NCBI GenBank assembly: GCA_964409165.1
Contig: CAYPCH010000160.1
Coordinates: forward strand, 1 to 5,024
DNA length: 5,024 nucleotides
Source: CAYPCH01 sp964409165
GTDB lineage: Bacteria; Bacillota; Clostridia; Acetivibrionales; Acetivibrionaceae
Reading direction: 5' to 3'
How positions within the stretch are numbered: position 1 is the stretch's first letter; every line of letters starts with the position of its first letter. Positions 1 to 4,918 of this stretch are shown in pieces. The translations under genes were made by a program, and so were the position numbers. The notes beneath the pieces were generated by a model that saw only the letters and a list, made by a program, of their open reading frames with translations, was not told where the DNA came from and ran no database searches.

Positions 1-1
1 G

Positions 2-388
2 AGTAGTTATAATGGTTACAGCGGTGAAAAGAGTGTGCTATCAGGTGCAAATATTAAATATATCCTCGGAATGTTTGCAAAGGACCGGAAAATGGCTATA
101 AAACTATTTAAGGAGTTTTCAGGTTTGGAAGGCAGGGAAGACTTTATGGATGTTGAAATTGATGGTGAAAAGGAAAACAGGGAGATAAAAGGGGTTATGG
201 CCTCAAGAAAAGTTGTCGATGAAATCCTCAAATCAAGAGGGTTGAAATTGGAGCATTTGCGATTGAAGCCATATAATGAAACAAGGAATGAGATAATTTC
301 ATTGTTAAGAAGAAAATCGGATTTGTCTATACGTCAGATAGCAGAATTACTTGAAATTAACAGGGGAACTGTTCAAAGGATAAAATAA
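2..388 (+). CDS. REP-associated (Y1/HUH) transposase-like protein, C-terminal part, cut by window edge
   Basis: The reading frame is open from the first bases of the window to TAA 386-388, giving 128 residues. It begins SSYNGYSGEKSVLSGANIKY without a credible start, so the gene begins upstream; GTG 35 is only an internal valine codon. The SSYxxY stretch followed by an 'ILGMFAKDRKMAIKLFKEF' helix resembles the segment after the catalytic core of Y1-type (RAYT) transposases. The HUH motif and the catalytic tyrosine would lie upstream and cannot be checked. The C-terminal ~30 residues (about 97-128, SIRQIAELLEINRGTVQRIK) form a helix-turn-helix, as often seen in clostridial members. Proteins of this family nick and rejoin single-stranded DNA and are thought to mobilise REP-like palindromes. 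The palindromic repeat 15 bp past the stop supports this call. Whether the complete gene is intact is unknown. Confidence 0.75.
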   Translation, partial: SSYNGYSGEKSVLSGANIKYILGMFAKDRKMAIKLFKEFSGLEGREDFMDVEIDGEKENREIKGVMASRKVVDEILKSRGLKLEHLRLKPYNETRNEIISLLRRKSDLSIRQIAELLEINRGTVQRIK

Positions 389-402
389 AAACCGTTTGTG
401 TC

Positions 403-446
403 AGGTGCAGTGACAAAGAACCGTCCCCTGTCACCCCATGTCACCT
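403..446. repeat. REP-like palindromic repeat next to the transposase gene
   Basis: Nested inverted arms are visible: AGGTG 403-407 pairs with CACCT 442-446, and GTGAC 410-414 pairs with GTCAC 430-434. Between the inner arms lies AAAGAACCGTCCCCT. TGTCACC occurs twice, at 429-435 and 439-445, exactly 10 bp apart. From memory, the core 'GTGACAAAGAACCGTCCCC' and its complement recur in many clostridial genomes, commonly beside Y1 transposase genes; no search was run. It is probably the cognate substrate of the upstream protein. Confidence 0.65.
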
Positions 447-481
447 AAGAGGGTATCCAACGATGGGAAACCCTCTTTTTT
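447..481 (+). terminator. Intrinsic terminator of the transposase gene
   Basis: AAGAGGGT 447-454 pairs with ACCCTCTT 470-477. The stem continues after one mismatch with TCC 456-458 and GGA 466-468, leaving a 7-nt loop, and a T tract runs to 481. The T tract follows only on the plus strand, so it serves the transposase transcript. On the minus strand the same hairpin lacks a U tract, so the convergent peptidase-like gene has no clear intrinsic terminator and could read through into antisense of the transposase. Confidence 0.85.
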
Positions 482-513
482 ACTGTTTACACATTATAAA
501 GTCTTTAATTTCT

Positions 514-2181
514 TTATTTTGAACTGAATCTTACTCTATAAGGGAATCTGACTTGTGAGCCAGATGTTTCATCAAAGGCACTTGTGGGAATCATTGTTTT
601 CGGAACAGCGGTTACCACAAGGTACAATGTTTCAGTGTTCTGATTAATGGTTATTGAGCCTTGACCGGTACTCCAGAGGGGTGAATATGCTGTTTTACCA
701 GCTTTGTCAACAGCTACAAGGCAAAGCTGAAAATCGCCGTCAGTTCTTTGAGAAGAAAGTGCCTGGAAATCTGCTGTAATGGTTTTGGTTCCAGTCATAT
801 CTATTGAATACAGGCTTGCTGTAACCGGTATAATATTAATACCGCTCTGCATTGGTGCATGACTGTCAGGTACATTCCACCATCCACTATCGGAAGATTT
901 ATTCAAAGTAGTGAGAACTTTTTCCCTTGTTTTTGCATTCGAGATCTGGCTTTTAAATCTAGTTCTGTAGATATTTAATAATTTATTATATTTATCAGCC
1001 GGATAGTTATTTGGATTTAGAAAGTCCTGTGTTGCCATACGCTTTGCAAAATTTCCAAGGATAGTCTTCATTGGTAAATTTGCAACTCTTGCAATATTAT
1101 CAAAAGGATACTCATTTTTATTTGCTTGCTGTATCATTTTTACTATAAAACCCTTGCCGAGGCCCGGGAGATTGTCGGGGTTTTCCTCAAGGTATTGCAA
1201 AAATGGCCAGTATTGATAATAATCGTTTATATTAGGATGACAATTTGAGAGGTTCTCATAAAAGCCAGGGAAATATTCTGACTGCGGAGAATAATTTTTG
1301 CCGTTATAGCTGTAATAATCACTTGCCATGTAGCGTTCTGAAAACCAGTTTGCAACACTTTCCCACCAAGGACCGGTTATTGTCTGATCAATCCATGATT
1401 TCAAGTGATAATGTATAACATGCCCATATTCATGAGCTGTAACAGTGCTTGGAGGGTCAACCCTCATTCCTTCGGGGCAAATGACCATAAACCCCATACC
1501 TTTGGCATCGGAACCCATATGAGCATTCCAATCACCAGTGTTGTAATTTTTAAGACCGGTATTGGCTATATATAGATTGGTTTTCCGTTTTGTATCGGCA
1601 TAAGCTTTATGTATGGATATTCCGGGGTCAGGGATACCAAGTTCCTTTATATAGCATTCACGGATTGCCTCAAGGTTTTTGAGGTTTCCGTTAACAAATT
1701 CTTGTGTTATATTACCGCTGTTTCCCCATACAATCTGAAAATGTTCTGATGTAGCCCTGTTTATTGATGAGTCGTTCATAGAATAAAGCTCATCGTAGGC
1801 AATATAGATGGCTTGTTGTGTCGGAGATACTGTTGTCACAGGTGTATGTGTTGGAGTTGGAGTAACTGAAGGTTCTGGAGATAGGGGTGGTATAACAATA
1901 GTCCCCAATAAAACTCTCTTAAGCATTGCATAATCGGTAGAATTAACAACATTGTCATTATTAAGATCAGCAGCCTTTAAATCGATATTTGTAGATGCTT
2001 CCAAGAGGTACCTTTTAAGTATTGCGTAATCTGTAGAATTAACACTTGAGTCATTATTGACATCACCGGGTAAAACATTTGCAGCGGACGCATAGGGTAA
2101 TAAAACACCTGAAACAATTGATGTAACTAAACAAAGTACTACAAGATAGCAGGACATGCAGGTCTTTAAGCTTCTTTTCAT
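514..2181 (-). CDS. Secreted cellulosomal protein: N-terminal type I dockerin plus putative zinc metallopeptidase domain
   Basis: This is a 555-residue exported protein. ATG 2179-2181 is preceded by GGGGAGG (2188-2194) at 6 nt. Residues 1-33 are a signal peptide (K2 R3, hydrophobic core, cleavage likely ASA33|AN). Residues about 37-93 form a dockerin of two calcium-loop repeats: D40-N42-D44-N48-D51 and D72-N74-D76-N80-D83, with S-T at loop positions 10-11 and K-R at 17-18. This predicts binding to type I cohesins of a scaffoldin, and so incorporation into a cellulosome. A Pro/Thr-rich linker spans ~97-122. The large domain (~123-435) has HEYGH at 250-254 and WWESVANWF with E274, 19 residues after H254: the spacing of gluzincins such as thermolysin, in which both His and the Glu bind zinc and E251 is catalytic. 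A C-terminal beta-rich domain covers ~445-555. The architecture resembles cellulosomal DUF6055-type proteins, an assignment from memory. Peptidase activity is inferred. The substrate is unknown; plant cell-wall protein or cellulosome processing are possibilities. Confidence 0.85.
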   Translation of the reverse strand: MKRSLKTCMSCYLVVLCLVTSIVSGVLLPYASAANVLPGDVNNDSSVNSTDYAILKRYLLEASTNIDLKAADLNNDNVVNSTDYAMLKRVLLGTIVIPPLSPEPSVTPTPTHTPVTTVSPTQQAIYIAYDELYSMNDSSINRATSEHFQIVWGNSGNITQEFVNGNLKNLEAIRECYIKELGIPDPGISIHKAYADTKRKTNLYIANTGLKNYNTGDWNAHMGSDAKGMGFMVICPEGMRVDPPSTVTAHEYGHVIHYHLKSWIDQTITGPWWESVANWFSERYMASDYYSYNGKNYSPQSEYFPGFYENLSNCHPNINDYYQYWPFLQYLEENPDNLPGLGKGFIVKMIQQANKNEYPFDNIARVANLPMKTILGNFAKRMATQDFLNPNNYPADKYNKLLNIYRTRFKSQISNAKTREKVLTTLNKSSDSGWWNVPDSHAPMQSGINIIPVTASLYSIDMTGTKTITADFQALSSQRTDGDFQLCLVAVDKAGKTAYSPLWSTGQGSITINQNTETLYLVVTAVPKTMIPTSAFDETSGSQVRFPYRVRFSSK

Positions 2182-2259
2182 AATTTACCTCCCCTTTACA
2201 ACTGACATTAATTAATAAATCAAAGAAGTAGCACATGTAAATAACCATAATTAATGAAA

Positions 2260-2289
2260 ATTATAGAAATTCTATATTACTATTGTACA
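2260..2289 (-). promoter_or_regulatory. Candidate sigma-A promoter of the dockerin gene
   Basis: On the minus strand, TATAAT (2265-2260) is a perfect -10. TGTACA (2289-2284) is a 4/6 match to the -35 at 18-bp spacing. The start of transcription would fall about 70 nt upstream of the ATG. An inverted repeat ATAGAA (2263-2268) / TTCTAT (2270-2275) overlaps the -10 and could be an operator, though in such AT-rich DNA it may be chance. Confidence 0.45.
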
Positions 2290-2344
2290 CCATGCAGTTA
2301 TAAATTAAAATAGGAGGCGAGATGAAAAGGAGACTGGATATCTG
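2290..2344 (+). repeat. 55-bp direct copy, left flank of the assembly gap
   Basis: These 55 bases, from CCATGCAGTTATAA to GGATATCTG, are identical base for base to 2445-2499 on the other side of the N run. They end exactly where the Ns begin. This is most likely the same genomic sequence assembled twice at two contig ends, not a true duplication. It includes AGGAGGCGAG and an ATG at 2322. Confidence 0.9.
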
Positions 2345-2444
2345 NNNNNNNNNNNNNNNNNNNNNNNNNNNNNNNNNNNNNNNNNNNNNNNNNNNNNNNN
2401 NNNNNNNNNNNNNNNNNNNNNNNNNNNNNNNNNNNNNNNNNNNN
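2345..2444. other. Assembly gap (100 N)
   Basis: The run is exactly 100 Ns, the conventional placeholder for a gap of unknown length. Because its two flanks are the same 55 bp, the true gap may have zero or negative length (contigs overlapping), or it may hide a collapsed tandem repeat or an inserted element. Distances across this point are not reliable. Confidence 0.98.
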
Positions 2445-2499
2445 CCATGCAGTTATAAATTAAAATAGGAGGCGAGATGAAAAGGAGACTGGATATCTG
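2445..2499 (+). repeat. 55-bp direct copy, right flank of the assembly gap
   Basis: This is the second copy of 2290-2344, starting exactly at the first base after the Ns. An overlap of exactly 55 bp matches a commonly used assembly k-mer size, which points to a de Bruijn graph edge overlap. That reading is inference. Confidence 0.9.
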
Positions 2500-2500
2500 A
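2477..2500 (+). CDS. 7-codon ORF with strong ribosome site (possible leader peptide or gene remnant)
   Basis: AGGAGGCG (2468-2475) stands just upstream of ATG 2477, in a good Shine-Dalgarno sequence but with short spacing. The ORF reads MKRRLDI and stops at TGA 2498-2500. Such a site before so short an ORF could be a leader peptide, a gene start decayed by a stop codon, or the start of a real gene damaged at the gap: the left copy of the same ATG (2322) runs into the Ns at 'TG', one base before its stop or sense codon is decided. No longer frame continues after the stop. No function can be assigned. Confidence 0.25.
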   Translation: MKRRLDI

Positions 2501-2517
2501 ATATATCAGAAAACTGA

Positions 2518-2556
2518 CAACTTATTTCTACAACTTATTTCCACAACTTATTTCCA
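2518..2556 (+). repeat. Tandem repeat, 13 bp x 3
   Basis: CAACTTATTTCTA (2518-2530) is followed directly by two copies of CAACTTATTTCCA (2531-2543 and 2544-2556). It lies in the leader region before the DUF218 gene. Each unit contains ACTTATTT, which is complementary to AAATAAGT at 2600-2607, so three alternative hairpins with the same downstream arm can be drawn. Confidence 0.9.
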
Positions 2557-2558
2557 TA

Positions 2559-2591
2559 GGAATACTCAAGGAATACTCAAGGCTTACTCAT
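2559..2591 (+). repeat. Tandem repeat, 11 bp x 2 plus a degenerate third unit
   Basis: GGAATACTCAA occurs at 2559-2569 and 2570-2580, followed by the degenerate unit GGCTTACTCAT (2581-2591). It begins two bases after the 13-bp repeat. Two different tandem arrays side by side suggest slippage-prone non-coding DNA; no function is evident. Confidence 0.8.
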
Positions 2592-2673
2592 ATAAATATA
2601 AATAAGTATGAGGAATGTTAATCAATCCCATGGTATCCTATGTAATTATCTATATGAAAATACACTTGATTTA

Positions 2674-2682
2674 TGTTATACT
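2674..2682 (+). promoter_or_regulatory. Candidate extended -10 promoter of the DUF218 gene
   Basis: TGTTATACT is an extended -10 (TG-n-TATACT, with TATACT at 2677-2682). The -35 region is weak, as is usual for extended -10 promoters. Transcription would start near 2689, downstream of the ATG at 2673. That argues against this ATG and for a TTG start near 2727, with a leader of roughly 40 nt. Confidence 0.5.
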
Positions 2683-2726
2683 GGTTTTTATCTGAATACT
2701 ATTGTAAAAAAGGTGGGTTGTCCGTA

Positions 2727-3482
2727 TTGTTGTACGTAATCAAGTTTTTTTACCAGACTTTTTTATTACCTCCCGGAATAATAATTGTACTGGTTTTGTT
2801 ACTTTCAATATTCCTATATAGAAAGCACAACTATAAAATGTCTCGCGTCTGTGTTGCAATATCGGTGTTATTGTATATTGTATCTATGCCCATAGTGGGA
2901 GATGCTTTAATACGTGGATTGGAAAGCAGGCACACTCCGCCATCAAAGGTTGAAGGAGATGTTATAATTATGCTTGGTGCGGGGACTACTGTCGATACAC
3001 CTAATGTCAGTTCAACAGGGCATCTTACCGGATATGCGGCAAATCGTTTGTTAACATGCGTGCAGCTTCATCGTGTCCTGAATGTTCCTATTATTATATC
3101 TGGCGGAGCAGTTTATGAAAACAGCAGTTCTGAGGCTGAAATAGCAAGGGAAATTTTGCTTGACCTTGGAGTTGAGGATGATAAAATCATACTGGAAAAA
3201 AGAAGCTTAAACACCACACAGAATGCAATGTATTCAAAACAGATAGTTGAGAGCTATGATTATAAACGGCCTATAATTGTTACATCTGCGTTTCATATAG
3301 ACAGGGCATTAAGGCAGTTTGACAAGGCAGGTCTGACTGTTACACCGTATCCTACAGATTATCAGACTACTGTAGATTTTATATTTAGCGTGTCATTATT
3401 TATCCCTTCTGCGGATGCACTAACGAATGTTAATCTGGCATTAAAAGAATATATTGGAATTCTTGCGTCACAATGGTATTGA
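2727..3482 (+). CDS. DUF218 (YdcF/SanA/ElyC-type) membrane-anchored envelope protein
   Basis: It has 251 residues from TTG 2727. The frame stays open to ATG 2673 (269 residues), but that ATG overlaps a likely extended -10 and has no ribosome site. AAAGGTGGG (2709-2717) lies 9 nt before TTG 2727; TTG 2718 is a less likely alternative. Residues ~13-31 and ~40-57 are two membrane segments, with the basic stretch YRKHNYK between them. The DUF218 domain spans ~77-215 with family landmarks: GDVIIMLGAG (77-86), IIISGG (122-127), SEAEIA (135-140), EKRSLNTTQNA (157-167), VTSAFHIDRA (185-194) and PYPTDY (207-212). The catalytic-like domain is expected on the outer face of the membrane. In E. coli, ElyC and SanA affect envelope integrity and cell-wall precursor metabolism; the biochemical reaction is not settled. 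It seems to be monocistronic, and no convincing terminator follows. Confidence 0.85.
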   Translation: MLYVIKFFYQTFLLPPGIIIVLVLLLSIFLYRKHNYKMSRVCVAISVLLYIVSMPIVGDALIRGLESRHTPPSKVEGDVIIMLGAGTTVDTPNVSSTGHLTGYAANRLLTCVQLHRVLNVPIIISGGAVYENSSSEAEIAREILLDLGVEDDKIILEKRSLNTTQNAMYSKQIVESYDYKRPIIVTSAFHIDRALRQFDKAGLTVTPYPTDYQTTVDFIFSVSLFIPSADALTNVNLALKEYIGILASQWY

Positions 3483-3574
3483 TGTAATCTATTTTATAAC
3501 GCATACGCTATAAGAAATACGTTTTTAGTATAAAAGTTTTCTAAAAAAACCATTTAAGTAGAATTATTATATTA

Positions 3575-3618
3575 ATCACGAAAATGGCTCTGCATTGAAA
3601 AAGTTAATTTTCTGTGAT
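3575..3618. repeat. Imperfect inverted repeat (11 bp arms, one bulge)
   Basis: ATCACGAAAAT (3575-3585) pairs with ATTTTC-T-GTGAT (3607-3618), with one unpaired T at 3613 and a 21-nt loop. There is no T tract, so it is not a terminator. It could be a protein-binding site or an RNA structure, or chance. Confidence 0.4.
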
Positions 3619-3708
3619 GTTACATTAATGAAATTGAATTGCGATGTAAAATCTTTATAGCATTCAATATAGATGAAAATGAAAGCAAATTGGCGAATGG
3701 ATGCTTGG

Positions 3709-3738
3709 TTGACAAAAAGGTGCATTAAGGTGCAATAT
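3709..3738 (+). promoter_or_regulatory. Possible distal promoter with operator-like direct repeats
   Basis: TTGACA (3709-3714) is a perfect -35. The best -10 candidate is CAATAT (3733-3738) at 18 bp, which is a poor match. Two copies of AAGGTGCA (3717-3724 and 3727-3734) fill the spacer at a 10-bp period, one helical turn, so a regulator could bind both on the same DNA face. If active, it would give the lipoprotein mRNA a leader of about 130 nt. Confidence 0.3.
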
Positions 3739-3809
3739 AGATAAATTTTATTTCCACGTTATGGATGGCTATTTATTCAAAAGTATATATTTATGTTTTG
3801 CCGGGATTA

Positions 3810-3818
3810 TGGTATTAT
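3810..3818 (+). promoter_or_regulatory. Candidate extended -10 promoter of the lipoprotein gene
   Basis: TGGTATTAT is TG-n followed by the -10 TATTAT (3813-3818). The -35 at 17 bp (TTTATG, 3790-3795) is weak. The predicted start of transcription near 3825 gives a leader of about 54 nt with the ribosome site GGAGGGGG (3866-3873). Confidence 0.45.
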
Positions 3819-3878
3819 ATAAATTGGACGAGTGGCAAAGTATAAAAATTAAAAGGAATATAAGTGGAGGGGGATTAA

Positions 3879-4589
3879 GTGAAAAAGGTAATTATTTTAG
3901 CAATGCTTTTATCTGTAATGCTTATTGGCTGTTCTGATTCTAGCAATAATGATCCGAGAAAGCCAAATATCAAGGAAAATAAGGTGGCAACAAAAGAATT
4001 AACCGACAATTACCAAATAGAAAGCAAAACTGAGGAGACACCTACCGGTGAAGAAACATCAACGCTTATTTATCCTGTTGTATCCGGTTTGGATAAGAAT
4101 GTACAAGATAAAGTAAATGAGTGGATTGAGTTTAAAATCTCAGCTTACAGGAATTTAATCAATGAGATGAAAGATTTGGGTGAACCTCAAGAAGTTTGGT
4201 ATGAAGCTACTTACAAGTCAAAAGAGATTCTAAGTATCAAGCTGTATTCTGAATCGGATATGGTAGATTTTAAGGATGTACTGATTGATTCTCTTAATTT
4301 TGACTTAAAGTATGGAAATCCTTATGAATTGAAAGATGTTATGAAATCAGGTTTTGAAAATAAGCTGACTCCAATAATGGCAGAAAAGATTAAAGAAAAA
4401 AATGTTCAATTAAAAGAAGAGTTTAAAGGTGGAGATGCCAGCAGAGGCTTCTATTTTACGGATAATGCATTGGTAGTTTATTATCAGTACCCTGCTTACG
4501 TCGACATAACGTTTGGTCCGCTTGAAATTGAAATACCTTATGATGAAATAAAGGATATACTAAAAGACGGAATAGTTGTCGGCAAGTAG
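3879..4589 (+). CDS. Lipoprotein with DUF3298-like (RsiV/PdaC-type) domain
   Basis: It has 236 residues. The start is GTG 3879, 5 nt after a strong ribosome site GGAGGGGG (3866-3873). Residues 1-17 form a lipoprotein signal peptide with lipobox L15-I16-G17-C18, so the mature protein should be acylated at C18 and anchored outside the membrane. Residues ~19-60 are a charged, low-complexity spacer rich in Asn, Lys and Glu. The folded part begins near 62 (LIYPVVSGLDKNVQDKVNEW), like the start of the DUF4163/DUF3298 pair in PdaC- and RsiV-like proteins. The C-terminal part shows LKYGNPYELKDVM (143-155) and YPAYVDITFGPLEIEIPYDE (204-223), matching the DUF3298 ending of a Tyr-rich strand, Gly-Pro turn and IPY motif. 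In RsiV this fold binds lysozyme, and in PdaC it accompanies a deacetylase; here neither an anti-sigma helix nor a deacetylase domain is present. The ligand is unknown. The gene stands alone between its own promoter and terminator. Confidence 0.8.
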   Translation: MKKVIILAMLLSVMLIGCSDSSNNDPRKPNIKENKVATKELTDNYQIESKTEETPTGEETSTLIYPVVSGLDKNVQDKVNEWIEFKISAYRNLINEMKDLGEPQEVWYEATYKSKEILSIKLYSESDMVDFKDVLIDSLNFDLKYGNPYELKDVMKSGFENKLTPIMAEKIKEKNVQLKEEFKGGDASRGFYFTDNALVVYYQYPAYVDITFGPLEIEIPYDEIKDILKDGIVVGK

Positions 4590-4626
4590 TCAAGTAACAT
4601 AATGGATGATTAAAACATATAAGTTG

Positions 4627-4656
4627 AAAAATAAAGCCTTTTGGGGCTTTATTTTT
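4627..4656 (+). terminator. Intrinsic terminator of the lipoprotein gene
   Basis: AAAAATAAAGCC (4627-4638) pairs perfectly over 12 bp with GGCTTTATTTTT (4645-4656), with a 6-nt loop TTTTGG. The T-rich end of the 3' arm acts as the U tract. It lies 38 bp past the stop codon. The A-rich 5' arm gives a U tract on the other strand too, so it could work in both directions. Confidence 0.9.
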
Positions 4657-4711
4657 ATTAAGTCTCTTGAAGTAAAATGAAAAAGGAAAAATTAAGTGTT
4701 AAAATTTCCTC

Positions 4712-4741
4712 TTGATTTTTTATTAGGCTCTATGGTATACT
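4712..4741 (+). promoter_or_regulatory. Promoter of tRNA-Ser
   Basis: TTGATT (4712-4717) is a 4/6 match to the -35, spaced 18 bp from TATACT (4736-4741). The -10 is extended by TG at 4733-4734. The start of transcription near 4748 would give a pre-tRNA leader of about 39 nt. Confidence 0.7.
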
Positions 4742-4786
4742 TATTTAGCATTAAAGCTTGATTTATTATTAAGTGAATATTATTAT

Positions 4787-4878
4787 GGAGAGATGGCTGA
4801 GCTGGTCTAAGGCGCACGACTGGAAATCGTGTGAACGCTAATACCGTTCCGAGAGTTCGAATCTCTCTCTCTCCGCCA
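4787..4878 (+). tRNA. tRNA-Ser, anticodon GGA, CCA encoded
   Basis: This is a complete 92-nt class II tRNA. The acceptor stem is GGAGAGA (4787-4793) with TCTCTCC (4868-4874), followed by discriminator G4875 and encoded CCA (4876-4878). The anticodon arm is CACGA / TCGTG (4815-4819, 4827-4831) around loop CTGGAAA, with anticodon GGA at 4822-4824, reading the serine codons UCC and UCU. The long variable arm GAACG / CGTTC (4833-4837, 4845-4849) is the serine hallmark. The T arm is GAGAG / CTCTC (4851-4855, 4863-4867) around TTCGAAT. All stems pair without mismatch. It is a single-tRNA unit with its own promoter and terminator. Confidence 0.97.
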
Positions 4879-4888
4879 CTACAGTATC

Positions 4889-4918
4889 AAGCGTTCCGAG
4901 GTTTTCGGAACGCTTTTT
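4889..4918 (+). terminator. Intrinsic terminator of tRNA-Ser
   Basis: AAGCGTTCCGA (4889-4899) pairs perfectly over 11 bp with TCGGAACGCTT (4905-4915), with a 5-nt loop and a T tract at 4914-4918. It begins 11 nt after the CCA. Its 5' arm shares CGTTCCGAG with the variable/T-arm region of the tRNA (4845-4853). Confidence 0.95.

Larger units (their letters stand above)
3483..3878. other. 396-bp gene-free stretch with candidate regulatory elements
   Basis: This AT-rich stretch has no coding frame with a ribosome site. It contains an AT-only hairpin, TTTTTAG 3522-3528 / CTAAAAA 3541-3547, too weak to call a terminator for the DUF218 gene. It also contains an imperfect inverted repeat at 3575-3618, a perfect TTGACA box followed by two AAGGTGCA copies (3709-3734), and the extended -10 used for the lipoprotein gene (3810-3818). 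No known riboswitch class or small RNA is recognised. Confidence 0.6.

Noticed and set aside
16..231. 71-codon minus-strand ORF
   Set aside because: It lies antisense inside the transposase-like frame, has a low-complexity Ser/Phe/Ile composition typical of a shadow frame, and has no ribosome site.
2063..2248. 61-codon minus-strand ORF
   Set aside because: It overlaps the start of the dockerin gene in another frame, crosses that gene's ribosome site and has no domain signal. The dockerin frame is clearly the real one.
2299..2304. TATAAA as a -10 for the 7-codon ORF
   Set aside because: No acceptable -35 is found at 16-18 bp upstream, and TATAAA-like strings are common in this AT-rich region.
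2290..2499. Reading the duplicated 55-mer as a CRISPR repeat or a target-site duplication
   Set aside because: There are only two copies, too long for either, ending exactly at the N run. Contig-end overlap explains them more simply, and no cas-like gene or transposase end is nearby.
3522..3547. TTTTTAG/CTAAAAA hairpin as terminator of the DUF218 gene
   Set aside because: The stem has a single G-C pair and is followed by an A run, not a T tract.
3665..3742. 10-bp direct repeat CAATATAGAT at 3665-3674 and 3733-3742
   Set aside because: A 10-bp AT-rich match within 400 bp of AT-rich DNA is near chance expectation, and the flanks do not match.
3673..3744. 23-codon ORF (MKMKANWRMDAW...) in the long intergenic region
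   Set aside because: There is no Shine-Dalgarno sequence upstream, it spans the TTGACA/AAGGTGCA element, and the length is easily reached by chance.
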